From NCBI RefSeq assembly GCF_000717715.1, contig NZ_JOAI01000001.1:372001-436000 (forward strand): a DNA stretch of 64,000 nucleotides, read 5' to 3'. A model generated the notes under the pieces. The model was not told the origin of the DNA and made no database searches. It saw only the letters and a list, made by a program, of their open reading frames with translations. This document shows positions 40,460 through 49,144 of the stretch, piece by piece; within the stretch, counting starts at the first letter, position 1; the number at the start of each line of letters is the position of its first letter. The stretch is from Streptomyces sp. NRRL B-24484 (lineage in GTDB: Bacteria; Actinomycetota; Actinomycetes; Streptomycetales; Streptomycetaceae). A program made the position numbers and the translations under genes.

Positions 40460-40714
40460 CTAGGCGGCTTCGAGACCGCGCTCGGGCAGGGTCTCAGCCA
40501 CGGGATCGGCCAGCCCGAGCTTCGCGGCCAGCCTGGCCGTCGGGCACGGGCGGGCACCGTGCTCCCCGAGCAGCGCCTGGATCCGGCGGACACAGGAACC
40601 GCAGTCGGTGCCGGCCTTGCAGCCCTTGGCTATCTGCCGCGGGGTGACGGCGCCGCCGTCGATCTCCCGCTTGACCTGGGCCTCGGTGACCGCATGGCAC
40701 ATGCACACGTACAT
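40460..40714 (-). CDS. bfd: Bacterioferritin-associated ferredoxin
   Basis: An 84-residue protein with the [2Fe-2S] BFD domain. The ligands C4-x-C6 and C38-x2-C41 are all present (MYVCMCHAV, TDCGSCV). Bfd binds bacterioferritin and reduces its iron core for release under iron starvation. It is tail-to-tail with bfr, 24 bases apart, and has a promoter region containing an iron-box-like sequence. Confidence 0.93.
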   Translation of the reverse strand: MYVCMCHAVTEAQVKREIDGGAVTPRQIAKGCKAGTDCGSCVRRIQALLGEHGARPCPTARLAAKLGLADPVAETLPERGLEAA

Positions 40715-40764
40715 CGGCGGCTCTCCCGGGGCTGGTGTTCCTTGATCGGCAAGGCTGGCCTTAC

Positions 40765-40783
40765 CTCGCTAAGCCTTACCTTA
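40765..40783 (-). promoter_or_regulatory. Iron-box-like operator (DmdR/IdeR type) upstream of bfd
   Basis: TAAGGTAAGGCTTAGCGAG on the minus strand agrees at about 13 of 19 positions with the actinobacterial iron box TTAGGTTAGGCTAACCTAA. It is 50-70 bases before the bfd start. Derepression under iron starvation would suit release of stored iron. Confidence 0.6.
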
Positions 40784-40805
40784 CCCAAGGTACCCGCAAA
40801 GCGAA

Positions 40806-40842
40806 GCCCCTCCGCCCCCGGAGACCGGGAAAGCGGAGGGGC
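40806..40842 (-). terminator. Terminator of the DAHP synthase gene
   Basis: GCCCCTCCGC (40806-40815) and GCGGAGGGGC (40833-40842) form a 10-base perfect stem 35 bases after the stop codon. It lies before the bfd promoter, so the two genes are transcribed separately. Confidence 0.7.
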
Positions 40843-40876
40843 CTTTGTCACATTGCGATCATCACGGCCGCCGGAC

Positions 40877-42226
40877 TCACTGGCTGCGGTACATCTCCGC
40901 GACCAGGAAGGCCAGGTCGAGCGACTGGCTGCGGTTGAGCCGCGGGTCGCAGGCCGTCTCGTAGCGCTGGTGGAGGTCGTCGACGAGGACCTCGTCGCCG
41001 CCGCCCACGCACTCGGTGACGTCGTCACCGGTGAGCTCGACGTGGATGCCGCCCGGGTGGGTGCCGAGCGCGCGGTGCACCTCGAAGAAGCCCTTGACCT
41101 CGTCGAGCACGTCGTCGAAGCGGCGGGTCTTGTGGCCGGTCTCGGCCTCGAAGGTGTTGCCGTGCATCGGGTCGCAGATCCAGACCGGCTGGGCACCGGA
41201 GGCGGTGACCTTCTCGACCAGGGCGGGCAGGTGCTCGCGGATCTTGCCCGCACCCATCCGGGTGATGAAGGTCAGCCGGCCCGGCTCGCGGTCCGGGTCG
41301 AGCCGGTCGATCAGGGTGAGCGCCTCGTCGACCGAGGTGGTCGGGCCGAGCTTCACGCCGATCGGGTTGCGGATCTTCGAGGCGAACTCGATGTGCGCGT
41401 GGTCCAGCTGACGGGTGCGCTCGCCGATCCAGACCATGTGGCCCGAGACGTCGTACAGGTCGCCGGTCCGCGAGTCGGTGCGGGTCAGCGCCGTCTCGTA
41501 GTCCAGGATCAGCGCCTCGTGCGAGGAGTAGAACTCGACCGTCCGGAACTCCTCCGGGGCCACCCCGCAGGCGTTCATGAAGGCCAGCGCGTTGTCGATC
41601 TCCCGGGCGAGCTGCTCGTACCGCTGGCCGGAGGGCGAGTTGCGCACGAAGTCCTGGTTCCAGGCGTGCACCTGGCGCAGGTCGGCGTAGCCGCCGGTGG
41701 TGAAGGCGCGCACCAGGTTGAGCGTCGCAGCGGACGCGTTGTACATCCGCTTGAGGCGCTCCGGGTCCGGGATGCGCGACTCGGGGGTGAAGTCGAAACC
41801 GTTCACGGAGTCGCCGCGGTAGACCGGCAGGGTGACGCCGTCCCGGGTCTCGGTCGACTTCGAGCGCGGCTTGGAGTACTGGCCGGCGATGCGCCCGACC
41901 TTGACCACCGGCACCGAGGCGGCGTACGTGAGCACGGCCGCCATCTGCAGCAGGGTCTTCAGCTTGTTGCGGATCTGCTCGGCGGACACGCCGTCGAACG
42001 CCTCGGCGCAGTCACCCCCCTGCAGCAGGAAGGCCTCCCCGCGTGCGACGGCACCGAGCCGGGCACGCAGCTGGTCGCACTCGCCGGCGAAGACGAGCGG
42101 CGGATACGAGGCGAGGTCCGCAAGGGTCTTGCGCAGTGCCTCGTGGTCCGGCCATTCGGGCTGCTGCGCCGCGGGAAGGGACTGCCAGGAGAAGGCAGCC
42201 CCGTTTGTCTCAGTTGTCACGGTCAC
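40877..42226 (-). CDS. Class II 3-deoxy-7-phosphoheptulonate (DAHP) synthase
   Basis: The first enzyme of the shikimate pathway. The 449-residue protein is of the plant/actinobacterial class II type: SWQSLPAAQQPEWPD at the start, FLLQGGDCAEAFDG, the metal ligand region with WICDPMHGNTFEAETGHKTR, HPGGIHVELTGDDVTECVGG, and SQSLDLAFLVAEMYR at the end. It is divergent from the trp leader and anthranilate synthase, sharing a 118-base intergenic region; coordination of entry and branch-point steps is plausible. Confidence 0.95.
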   Translation of the reverse strand: MTVTTETNGAAFSWQSLPAAQQPEWPDHEALRKTLADLASYPPLVFAGECDQLRARLGAVARGEAFLLQGGDCAEAFDGVSAEQIRNKLKTLLQMAAVLTYAASVPVVKVGRIAGQYSKPRSKSTETRDGVTLPVYRGDSVNGFDFTPESRIPDPERLKRMYNASAATLNLVRAFTTGGYADLRQVHAWNQDFVRNSPSGQRYEQLAREIDNALAFMNACGVAPEEFRTVEFYSSHEALILDYETALTRTDSRTGDLYDVSGHMVWIGERTRQLDHAHIEFASKIRNPIGVKLGPTTSVDEALTLIDRLDPDREPGRLTFITRMGAGKIREHLPALVEKVTASGAQPVWICDPMHGNTFEAETGHKTRRFDDVLDEVKGFFEVHRALGTHPGGIHVELTGDDVTECVGGGDEVLVDDLHQRYETACDPRLNRSQSLDLAFLVAEMYRSQ

Positions 42227-42309
42227 GAAGCAAGGCTACGGGGTGTGACAACCGAATTGTGCCCGCCGCCCGATGGGTGAGACGGGTGATGGACATTTCG
42301 GTGAGCGAC

Positions 42310-42337
42310 TTCACACGGCCGGGGCATCCGCTACGCT
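42310..42337 (+). promoter_or_regulatory. Promoter of the trp leader transcript
   Basis: TTCACA (42310-42315) and TACGCT (42332-42337) are 16 bases apart. The predicted start, about 42344-42345, coincides with the leader-peptide GTG, so the leader peptide would be read from a leaderless mRNA. Confidence 0.6.
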
Positions 42338-42344
42338 CGTCCCC

Positions 42345-42416
42345 GTGACCGCATCGCACACCTTCTCCTGGTGGTGGGCCAGCCCGATGGGCGGCCCACA
42401 GCTCGCGCGTCCCTAA
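42345..42416 (+). CDS. trpL: trp operon leader peptide
   Basis: A 23-residue peptide (MTASHTFSWWWASPMGGPQL plus ARP) with three consecutive Trp codons at 42369-42377. It has no ribosome site and is probably leaderless. Ribosome stalling at the Trp codons when charged tRNA is scarce would switch the downstream RNA from terminator to antiterminator. The role is inferred from codons and RNA arms that I can pair by eye. Confidence 0.92.
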   Translation: MTASHTFSWWWASPMGGPQLARP

Positions 42417-42450
42417 GACGACACGACGGCCGCCCCTCGGGGCGGCCGTC
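42374..42450 (+). terminator. trp attenuator with alternative hairpins
   Basis: Segments 1 and 2 (GTGGGCC 42374-42380 with GGCCCAC 42393-42399) overlap the third Trp codon. Segment 2 (GGGCGGCC 42389-42396) can instead pair exactly with segment 3 (GGCCGCCC 42428-42435), the antiterminator. Segments 3 and 4 (42425-42436 with 42439-42450) form a 12-base perfect terminator stem. The T-run after it is weak (TGCGTGTT). Confidence 0.88.
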
Positions 42451-42527
42451 TGCGTGTTCCGAAGGAGCAGGCGGCCCTCCCGCGAAGAGCGACCGACCCG
42501 CCCGCCTCCCGGAAGGAACGCCGCACC

Positions 42528-44465
42528 GTGACCCGCCCTGCCGACCTGGTCGCCCGTCTCACCGCGCCCGGCGCCCCCGCGTTCGCCCTGCTGCACCGCC
42601 GCGCCCCCCGGCTCGCCCCGGACACCGTCGAGGTGCTGATCGGCACCGTCGGCGTCCACGACACTCTCGCCGACCTGCCGGTGCCGGACGGCGTGCCCGC
42701 CGGCGGCCCCCGGCACGACCTGCTCGCCCTCGTCCCGTACCGGCAGATCCGCGAGCGCGGCTTCGAGGCCCACGACGACGGCACCCCGCTGCAGGCGCTC
42801 GCCGTCGAGGAGCAGTACGCCCTCGCCCTCGACGAGCTGCTGCCCGCCCTGCCGCAGCGCCCCGTCCGGCTCACCGGCGGCGGCTTCGACATCACCGACG
42901 AGGAGTACGCGGAGATCGTCCGCCGCGTCATCGAGGACGAGATCGGCCGCGGCGAGGGCGCCAACTTCGTCGTCCGCCGGGACTTCCACGGCCGGCTGGA
43001 GGGCTTCGACACCGCCCTGGCGCTCACCCTCTTCCGGCGGCTGCTGGAGCAGGAGCGGGGTGCCTACTGGACCTTCCTGGTGCACACCGGCGAGCGGATC
43101 GTCGTCGGGGCCTCGCCGGAGGTGCACGTGCGGCAGTCCGGCGGCACCGTCGTGATGAACCCGATCTCCGGCACCTACCGCCACCCGGCCGGCGGCCCCA
43201 CCCTCGACTCGCTGCTGGAGTTCCTGCACGACCCCAAGGAGCTGGAGGAGCTCACCATGGTGGTCGACGAGGAACTCAAGATGATGTGCACCGTCGGCGA
43301 CCTCGGCGGCCAGGTCCTCGGCCCCCGCCTGAAGGAGATGGCCCACCTCGCGCACACCGAGTACGAGCTGCGCGGGCGCACCTCGCTGGACGTCCGCGAG
43401 GTGCTGAAGGAGACCATGTTCGCGGCGACCGTCACCGGCAGCCCGGTGCAGAACGCCACCCGGGTCATCCACCGCTACGAGGCCACCGGCCGCGGCTACT
43501 ACTCCGGCGCACTCGCCCTGATCGGCCGCTCCGCCAGCGGCGGCCAGCAGCTCGACTCCCCCATCTGCATCCGCACCGCCGACATCGACCCCGCCACCGG
43601 CGAGCTGGTCGTACGGGTCGGCGCCACCCTCGTCCGGCACTCCGACCCGCACTCCGAGGTCGCCGAGACCCACGCCAAGGCCGCCGGGGTGCTCACCGCG
43701 ATCGGCGCCCGCCCCGCCCCACCGAAGCCCGCCGGCCGCGGCGCCGGACCGCGCCTCGCCGACGACCACCGGGTCCAGGCCGCCCTCGACGCCCGCCGGG
43801 CCGGCCTCGCCCCGTTCTGGCTGCGGATGCAGCAGGGCACCGAGCCCGTCGAGGGCCTGGACACCCTGGTCGTCGACGGCGAGGACACCTTCACCTCGAT
43901 GCTCGCCCACCTGCTGTCCTCGCTCGGCCACCGGGTCACCGTGCTGCGCTACGACACCCCCGGCCTGCCCGAGCGGGTCGCCGCCCACACCGGAGCACTG
44001 GTGCTCGGCCCCGGCCCCGGCGACCCGGCCGACCCCGCCGACCCCAAGATGGCCGTGCTCCGCCCGATCGTCGCCGACGCGCTGGCCGCCGTCCGCGCCG
44101 GCACCCGCACCGCACCGCTGCTCGCCGTCTGCCTCAGCCACCAGCTGCTCTCCGCCGAACTCGGCCTGCCGCTGCGCCGCAAGGCCGTCCCCTACCAGGG
44201 CGCCCAGGAGACCGTCGACCTCTTCGGCACCCGCCGCACCGTCGGCTTCTACAACACCTTCACCGCCCGCTGCGACGACGCCGCCGCCGAACGGCTCGCC
44301 GCCGAGGGCATCGAGGTCGCCCGCGACCCGCTCACCGACGACGTCCACGCCCTCCGCGGCCCCGGCTTCGCCGCCCTCCAGTTCCACCCCGAGTCCGTCC
44401 TCACCCGCGAGGGCGTCGACATCGTCGCCGGACTCCTCCGCACCGCGTCCCCCGTCGCCGGCTGA
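42528..44465 (+). CDS. trpE: Fused anthranilate synthase (TrpE-TrpG in one chain)
   Basis: Converts chorismate and glutamine to anthranilate. The 645-residue chain has a chorismate-binding half (MNPISGTYRHPAGGPT, LDEELKMM-like region, VTGSPVQNATRVI, GYYSGALALIG). A glutamine amidotransferase half follows, with GPGPGDP, nucleophile C535 in LAVCLSHQL, and FHPESVL. Fused forms resemble PhzE of phenazine synthesis, but the trp attenuator upstream argues for tryptophan synthesis. GTG start with GGAAGGA. Confidence 0.92.
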   Translation: MTRPADLVARLTAPGAPAFALLHRRAPRLAPDTVEVLIGTVGVHDTLADLPVPDGVPAGGPRHDLLALVPYRQIRERGFEAHDDGTPLQALAVEEQYALALDELLPALPQRPVRLTGGGFDITDEEYAEIVRRVIEDEIGRGEGANFVVRRDFHGRLEGFDTALALTLFRRLLEQERGAYWTFLVHTGERIVVGASPEVHVRQSGGTVVMNPISGTYRHPAGGPTLDSLLEFLHDPKELEELTMVVDEELKMMCTVGDLGGQVLGPRLKEMAHLAHTEYELRGRTSLDVREVLKETMFAATVTGSPVQNATRVIHRYEATGRGYYSGALALIGRSASGGQQLDSPICIRTADIDPATGELVVRVGATLVRHSDPHSEVAETHAKAAGVLTAIGARPAPPKPAGRGAGPRLADDHRVQAALDARRAGLAPFWLRMQQGTEPVEGLDTLVVDGEDTFTSMLAHLLSSLGHRVTVLRYDTPGLPERVAAHTGALVLGPGPGDPADPADPKMAVLRPIVADALAAVRAGTRTAPLLAVCLSHQLLSAELGLPLRRKAVPYQGAQETVDLFGTRRTVGFYNTFTARCDDAAAERLAAEGIEVARDPLTDDVHALRGPGFAALQFHPESVLTREGVDIVAGLLRTASPVAG

Positions 44466-44575
44466 GCGCCCGCACCCGCACCGCCCGGCCCCCGGAGCAC
44501 ACCGTCCGGGCCGGGCGGCGCACGTGCGGCAGACTTCCCGTGGACGGGCACCACCCAGGGGCGCGTGGGGGTGCG

Positions 44576-45247
44576 CTAGCCCTGGCTCAGTTCGTCGTCC
44601 AGGCCCTGCTCGATCGCGTAGCGGACGAGTTCGACGCGGTTGTGCAGTTGCAGCTTGCCGAGGGTGTTCTGGACGTGGTTCTGCACGGTGCGGTGCGACA
44701 GCACCAGCCGGTCGGCGATCTGGCGGTAGGACAGGCCCTTGGCCACCAGCCGCAGTACCTCGGTCTCCCGGGTGGTCAGCTGCGGCGCCGCGGGGGACGC
44801 GGCCGGGGCGGGCTCGGTGGCCAGCCGGCGGAACTCGCCGAGGACGAGCCCGGCCAGGCCCGGGGTGAAGACCGGGTCGCCGAGCGCGGTACGGCGGACG
44901 GCGTCGATCAGCTCGTCCCGGCCCGCGGACTTCACCAGGTAGCCGGTGGCGCCGGACTTGACCGCCTCCAGGACGTCGGCGTGCTCGCCGCTCGCGGAGA
45001 GCACCAGCACCCGGGCGCTCGGGTCGTGGGTGACGATCCGGCGGCAGACCTCGACGCCGGGCAGAGCGGGCAGGTTGAGGTCGAGGACGACGACCTGCGG
45101 CACGGTGGCCAGGGCGCGGCGCACCGCCTCCTCCCCGTCGCCCGCGGTGGCGACGACGGCGAACCCGGCGTCGGCGAGGTCCCGGGAGACGGCGTCCCGC
45201 CACATCGGGTGGTCGTCGACGACCATGACCCGAACCTGATCCGACAT
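44576..45247 (-). CDS. macR: NarL/LuxR-type response regulator (MacR-like)
   Basis: 223 residues: a receiver domain with phosphoacceptor D56 (VVVLDLNLP) and acidic pocket D11-D12, and a C-terminal LuxR helix-turn-helix (LTTRETEVLRLVAKGLSYRQ onward). The ATG at 45247 overlaps the kinase stop by one base. By position and pairing it matches the MacRS system (SCO2120/2121) that controls membrane protein genes in morphogenesis; this link is from memory. Confidence 0.85.
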   Translation of the reverse strand: MSDQVRVMVVDDHPMWRDAVSRDLADAGFAVVATAGDGEEAVRRALATVPQVVVLDLNLPALPGVEVCRRIVTHDPSARVLVLSASGEHADVLEAVKSGATGYLVKSAGRDELIDAVRRTALGDPVFTPGLAGLVLGEFRRLATEPAPAASPAAPQLTTRETEVLRLVAKGLSYRQIADRLVLSHRTVQNHVQNTLGKLQLHNRVELVRYAIEQGLDDELSQG

Positions 45248-46455
45248 CACTGCCCCTTCCTGGGCACCCGCATCTCGACCTCGGTGCCCTCGCCGGGTAC
45301 CGAGTACAGCTCGGCCGTGCCGCCGAGGTCGCGCAGCCGCCCGCGGATCGACTGCGAGACGCCGAGGCGTCCGGCCTCCTCCGCCTCGCCGAGCCGCCCG
45401 GCGGCGAAGCCCGCGCCGTCGTCGCGGACGGAGACGGTGACGGCGTCCGGCTCGTCCTCGACGAGGATCCACGCCCGGGCGTCCTCGCCCGCGTGGCGGC
45501 GGACGTTGTCCAGGGCCGCGCCCACCGCGGCGGCGAGTTCGCCGGCGGCGTGCGCGGGCAGCAGCACGGGGGTGCCGGGGGCGGAGAGGGTGACCCGCTC
45601 GCCGGTGTGCGGGGCGATCAGCTGCCGGAGGTCCTGCTCGGCGGGCGGCGGCTCGCCGGAGGCCTGGGCGGGCAGCGGTCCGCCGGTCATCAGCGCCCGC
45701 AGCGCGCGTTCCTGCTCGCCGGCCAGCCGGCCGAGGTCGCCGATGTCCCCCTCGCGGCGCTGGACGAGGGCGAGCACCTGGAGGACGCCGTCGTGGATGT
45801 CCCGGGAGAGCCGCTCGCGTTCGCGGGTGGCGGCCTCGACCTGGAGCGCGCGGGTGAGCACGGCCTCGCTGGCGCGGGCGAGCTCGATGACGTAGCCGAT
45901 GGCGCAGCCGGCCACCATCAGCAGCACGATGTTGTGGATGTTGTCCGGGGTGATGCCGCCGTGGCCGAGGATGTTGGCGAGGCCGACGACGGTGGCGGCG
46001 AACGCGGCGGGCTTCCAGCCGCCCTTGCCCGCGAAGCCGAGCACGCTGCCGGCCGCCCAGATGGTGGGCAGGGTCGGGGCGCCGCCGTGGATGCGGGCCG
46101 GCTGGTCGATGATCCCGCTCATCACGATGCCGGTGACGGCGAACGCGAGGTCGGTGCCGAGCACGTACCAGGTGCAGCGCTGCGGACCGGCGAAGGCCCG
46201 GGCGCTGGCGAGCGTCCACAGGGTGAGCGCGCCGAGGTAGATCCAGCCGGAGACCGGGTGGAGGAAGTCGTGGAAGGAGTTGAGGTAGCGCAGGATCGCG
46301 TAGGCCAGGGCGAGCACCCGGAAGTAGCCGATCGCCCGCCACAGCGGCATCTCGACGGACATGCCGCCCACGGTCAGCGCGCCCGACCGCTGCACCGCTG
46401 CCGCGACCGGGCCGGCCGCCCGGGTCGCGAGCCCGGCTCTGTGGTCCTCCGCCAT
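45247..46455 (-). CDS. macS: Sensor histidine kinase (MacS-like)
   Basis: 402 residues. About five membrane helices between residues 40 and 192 precede a HisKA_3-type dimerisation domain with H221 in SRDIHDGVLQ. The ATPase domain has N-box ALDNVRRHAG and G1 DDGAGF. There is no large extracellular domain, so the signal is probably sensed within the membrane. ATG at 46455 behind a G-rich ribosome site. It precedes and overlaps its regulator gene. Confidence 0.88.
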   Translation of the reverse strand: MAEDHRAGLATRAAGPVAAAVQRSGALTVGGMSVEMPLWRAIGYFRVLALAYAILRYLNSFHDFLHPVSGWIYLGALTLWTLASARAFAGPQRCTWYVLGTDLAFAVTGIVMSGIIDQPARIHGGAPTLPTIWAAGSVLGFAGKGGWKPAAFAATVVGLANILGHGGITPDNIHNIVLLMVAGCAIGYVIELARASEAVLTRALQVEAATRERERLSRDIHDGVLQVLALVQRREGDIGDLGRLAGEQERALRALMTGGPLPAQASGEPPPAEQDLRQLIAPHTGERVTLSAPGTPVLLPAHAAGELAAAVGAALDNVRRHAGEDARAWILVEDEPDAVTVSVRDDGAGFAAGRLGEAEEAGRLGVSQSIRGRLRDLGGTAELYSVPGEGTEVEMRVPRKGQ

Positions 46456-46505
46456 CCGTCGTCCCCCCGACCCCTCGTCCCCAGGCCCCAGGCCCCAGAC
46501 GCGCC

Positions 46506-47378
46506 CTACTCGGGCTTGTCCTGCTGCTCCTGCTGTTCCTGCTCCAGCCGCGCGGCCTCGTCCTCGGCGGCCTTCTCGGCCTCGTCCTTGGCCGCCTTCT
46601 CGGCTTCCTCCTTGGCGGCCTTCTCGGCCTCCTTCTCGGCGGCCTTCTCCGCCTTCTGCGCGGCCCGGCGCTCGGCGTCGGCGCGCTTCTTGTCCTCGGT
46701 GATCTGGCGCTTGGCGGCGGTGGCGTAGATGTCCACGTACTCCTGGCCGGAGAGCCGCATGATCTCGTACATCACCTCGTCGGTGACGGAGCGGAGGATG
46801 AAGCGGTCGTTCTCCATGCCGTGGTAGCGGGAGAAGTCGAGCGGGCGGCCGATCCGGATGCCGGGGCGGATCCCGAAGTTGGGGACGACCTGGCCGGGGG
46901 GCTGCACCTTCTCGGTGTCGATCATGGCGACCGGGATGACCGGGGCGCCGGTCTGCAGCGCGACCCGGGCGAGACCGCCGACCTTGCCGCGGTACAGCTT
47001 GCCGTCGGGCGAACGGGTGCCCTCGGGGTAGACGCCGAACAGCTCGCCGCGCTCCAGGACGGCGACGGCGCTGCGGATCGCCGCCTCGCCGGCGCCGCGC
47101 GCCCCGGACCGGTCGACCGGCAGCTGGCCGACGCCCTTGAAGAAGGCGGCGGTCAGCTTGCCCTTGAGGCCGGGGGTGTTGAAGTACTCGGCCTTGGCGA
47201 TGAAGGTGATCCGGCGCTTGATCAGCGCGGGGAAGAAGAAGGAGTCCGAGAAGGACAGGTGGTTGCTCGCGATGATCGCGGGACCCTCGTCGGGGATGTT
47301 CTCCGCGCCCTCGAGCCACGGCCGGAAGAAGATCCGCAGCAACGGCGCGACGATCATCTTCATCAGTCGGTAGAACAA
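46506..47378 (-). CDS. 1-acylglycerol-3-phosphate acyltransferase (PlsC family) with charged helical tail
   Basis: 290 residues. The acyltransferase motif H40-x4-D45 (SNHLSFSD), the phosphate-binding VYPEGTRSPDG and the GAPVIPVAM motif place it in the PlsC family of phospholipid synthesis. From about residue 227 to the end there is an almost uninterrupted A/E/K-rich heptad-like tail, ending in Q-rich sequence, which the enzyme does not need. TTG start at 47378 with AGGAGG. The tail could tether the enzyme or form a coiled coil. Confidence 0.88.
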   Translation of the reverse strand: MFYRLMKMIVAPLLRIFFRPWLEGAENIPDEGPAIIASNHLSFSDSFFFPALIKRRITFIAKAEYFNTPGLKGKLTAAFFKGVGQLPVDRSGARGAGEAAIRSAVAVLERGELFGVYPEGTRSPDGKLYRGKVGGLARVALQTGAPVIPVAMIDTEKVQPPGQVVPNFGIRPGIRIGRPLDFSRYHGMENDRFILRSVTDEVMYEIMRLSGQEYVDIYATAAKRQITEDKKRADAERRAAQKAEKAAEKEAEKAAKEEAEKAAKDEAEKAAEDEAARLEQEQQEQQDKPE

Positions 47379-47652
47379 CCCGGGCCTCCTGTTGTACGGA
47401 CCGGTCGATCCTAATGCCCACAGCCGCGCGCGTGTGCACCGGCAGGCCCGTGATGCGGCGGCTGCGGCCCCTGTACGGGCCGCCGCGGCCGTGGGACGAT
47501 GCCGCTCCGGGTACCCGCGGGTAGCCGCCGCTCCCCCGGGCCCGTCCGGTGCCCGCGATCCCGTCCCGTGCGCCGGGGATCCCGCCCGGAACCGGTCCGG
47601 GACCCCGTCCCGGATCCCGCCAGGGACCCGTCCGAGCGAAGGAGCTCCGAGG

Positions 47653-48456
47653 ATGCCGCTGCTGCCCGGCGCAGAACCGTTTCACCACAAGGGCGGGCCG
47701 GTCGGCGTGCTCCTCGTCCACGGCTTCACCGGCTCGCCGCGGTCCATGCGGCCGTGGGCCGACCACCTGGCCGCCGCGGGCCTGACCGTCGCGCTGCCGC
47801 TGCTGCCCGGCCACGGCACCCGCTGGCAGGACATGCAGCAGACCCGCTGGGAGGACTGGTACGCCGAGGTCGACCGCGAGCTCCGGGCCCTGCTGGACGG
47901 CTGCGAGCAGGTCTTCGTCTGCGCCCTCTCCATGGGCGGCGCCCTCGCGCTGCGGCTCGCCGCGCAGCACGGCGACGCGATCTCCGGCGTCGTCCTGGTC
48001 AACCCGTCGGTCCGCTCGGACAACCCGGCCACCGTCCTGCTGCCCGCCCTGCGGCACCTCGTCCCCAGCCTGCCCGGCATCGCCGACGACATCGCCCTGG
48101 AGGGCGTCTCCGAGTACGGCTACGACCGCACGCCGCTGCACGCGGCCTGGTCGCTCTCCCGCCTCTGGCGCACCGTCCAGGCCGAACTGCCCGCCGTCCG
48201 GCAGCCCGTGCTGCTGCTGCGCAGTCCCCAGGACCACGTGGTCTCCCCGGCCAACTCGGAACTGGTGCTCGCCCGGATATCCTCGACGGACGTGACGGAA
48301 AAACTGTGCGAGCGCAGTTACCACGTCGCCACGCTGGACCACGACGCCGGAATGATCTTCGAGGAGAGCCTCGGGTTCGTCCGCCGGCTGGCACCGGCGG
48401 CGAAGACCGATGCGAAGACCGATGCGACGACCGATGCCGAGCACCACCTGGGCTGA
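47653..48456 (+). CDS. Alpha/beta hydrolase (esterase/monoacylglycerol lipase type)
   Basis: 267 residues. The oxyanion segment is LVHGFTGSPRSM, the nucleophile elbow is CALSMGGA with S93, and the acid and histidine are in SPQDHVVS and LDHDAGMI. These match carboxylesterase Est30-like enzymes. It is divergent from the PlsC-type gene, which makes a role in acylglycerol turnover plausible. The tail has a short repeat (KTDAKTDATTDA) of no known function. Confidence 0.86.
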   Translation: MPLLPGAEPFHHKGGPVGVLLVHGFTGSPRSMRPWADHLAAAGLTVALPLLPGHGTRWQDMQQTRWEDWYAEVDRELRALLDGCEQVFVCALSMGGALALRLAAQHGDAISGVVLVNPSVRSDNPATVLLPALRHLVPSLPGIADDIALEGVSEYGYDRTPLHAAWSLSRLWRTVQAELPAVRQPVLLLRSPQDHVVSPANSELVLARISSTDVTEKLCERSYHVATLDHDAGMIFEESLGFVRRLAPAAKTDAKTDATTDAEHHLG

Positions 48457-48466
48457 AGGGCCGGTA

Positions 48467-49081
48467 GTGAACGAGACCAGCAAGGCGGGCGGCGGCGAGG
48501 AGCTGCCCGAGGACGGCACCGCGAAGCCCGGACAGGACCAGGAGACCACCGCCGGTTCCGAACCGCCCGCCCGGCGGCCCGCGGCCGGCAGCCAGGCCGA
48601 ACAGGACGCGATCTTCGCCGCCCTGGTCGCGCAGTTCGACGACCCCGTCGACCTGACCAACCCCGAGTGGCCGGAGATCGAGAACCTCCGCGCCCAGGAG
48701 TCCCCGGCCGCGGACTCCTTCGACGAGTTCGCGCCCCGCCCCCGGCCGCGGCCGAGACCGACCACCCCCGAGCAGGTGGCCGGGCCGGTGTCCGGCCCGC
48801 GCGACTACGGCCTCCGGGAGGACCCGGACGAGGGCCACTTCGTCCCGCCGGAGCCCCCGCCGCTGCCCAAGGCCGACACCACCGCCAAGTTCGCCTGGAT
48901 CGCCGTGCTCGGCGGCCCGGCCCTGCTGCTCATCGACACCCTGGTCTGGCACGAGGTGGCCGGCTGGCCCGCGTGGGTCGGCGTCACCGCCTTCCTCGGC
49001 GGCTTCGTCACCCTCGTCGCCCGGATGAAGGACAAGGACGACGACGAGCCGGAGGACCCGATGGGCGGCGCCGTCGTCTGA
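48467..49081 (+). CDS. Hypothetical membrane protein with acidic/proline-rich N-terminus
   Basis: 204 residues from the GTG at 48467, 11 bases after the esterase stop. The first 130 residues are disordered-looking (acidic, P/R-rich). Two helices (about 144-163 and 169-187) follow, with a final acidic KDKDDDEPEDP. No domain is recognised; similar proteins accompany this esterase in streptomycetes. A longer reading from 48410 would extend into the esterase gene. Confidence 0.7.
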   Translation: MNETSKAGGGEELPEDGTAKPGQDQETTAGSEPPARRPAAGSQAEQDAIFAALVAQFDDPVDLTNPEWPEIENLRAQESPAADSFDEFAPRPRPRPRPTTPEQVAGPVSGPRDYGLREDPDEGHFVPPEPPPLPKADTTAKFAWIAVLGGPALLLIDTLVWHEVAGWPAWVGVTAFLGGFVTLVARMKDKDDDEPEDPMGGAVV

Positions 49082-49144
49082 CCGTCCGCCCCCGTGCCGC
49101 GGCCGTCGCCCGCCCGTAGCCTGGGAGGGCGGGAGGCGACGGCC

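Noticed and set aside
42528..44465. PhzE-like phenazine enzyme
   Set aside because: The fused domain order fits PhzE, but the WWW leader and attenuator, and the neighbouring DAHP synthase, point to tryptophan synthesis; no other phenazine genes are near.
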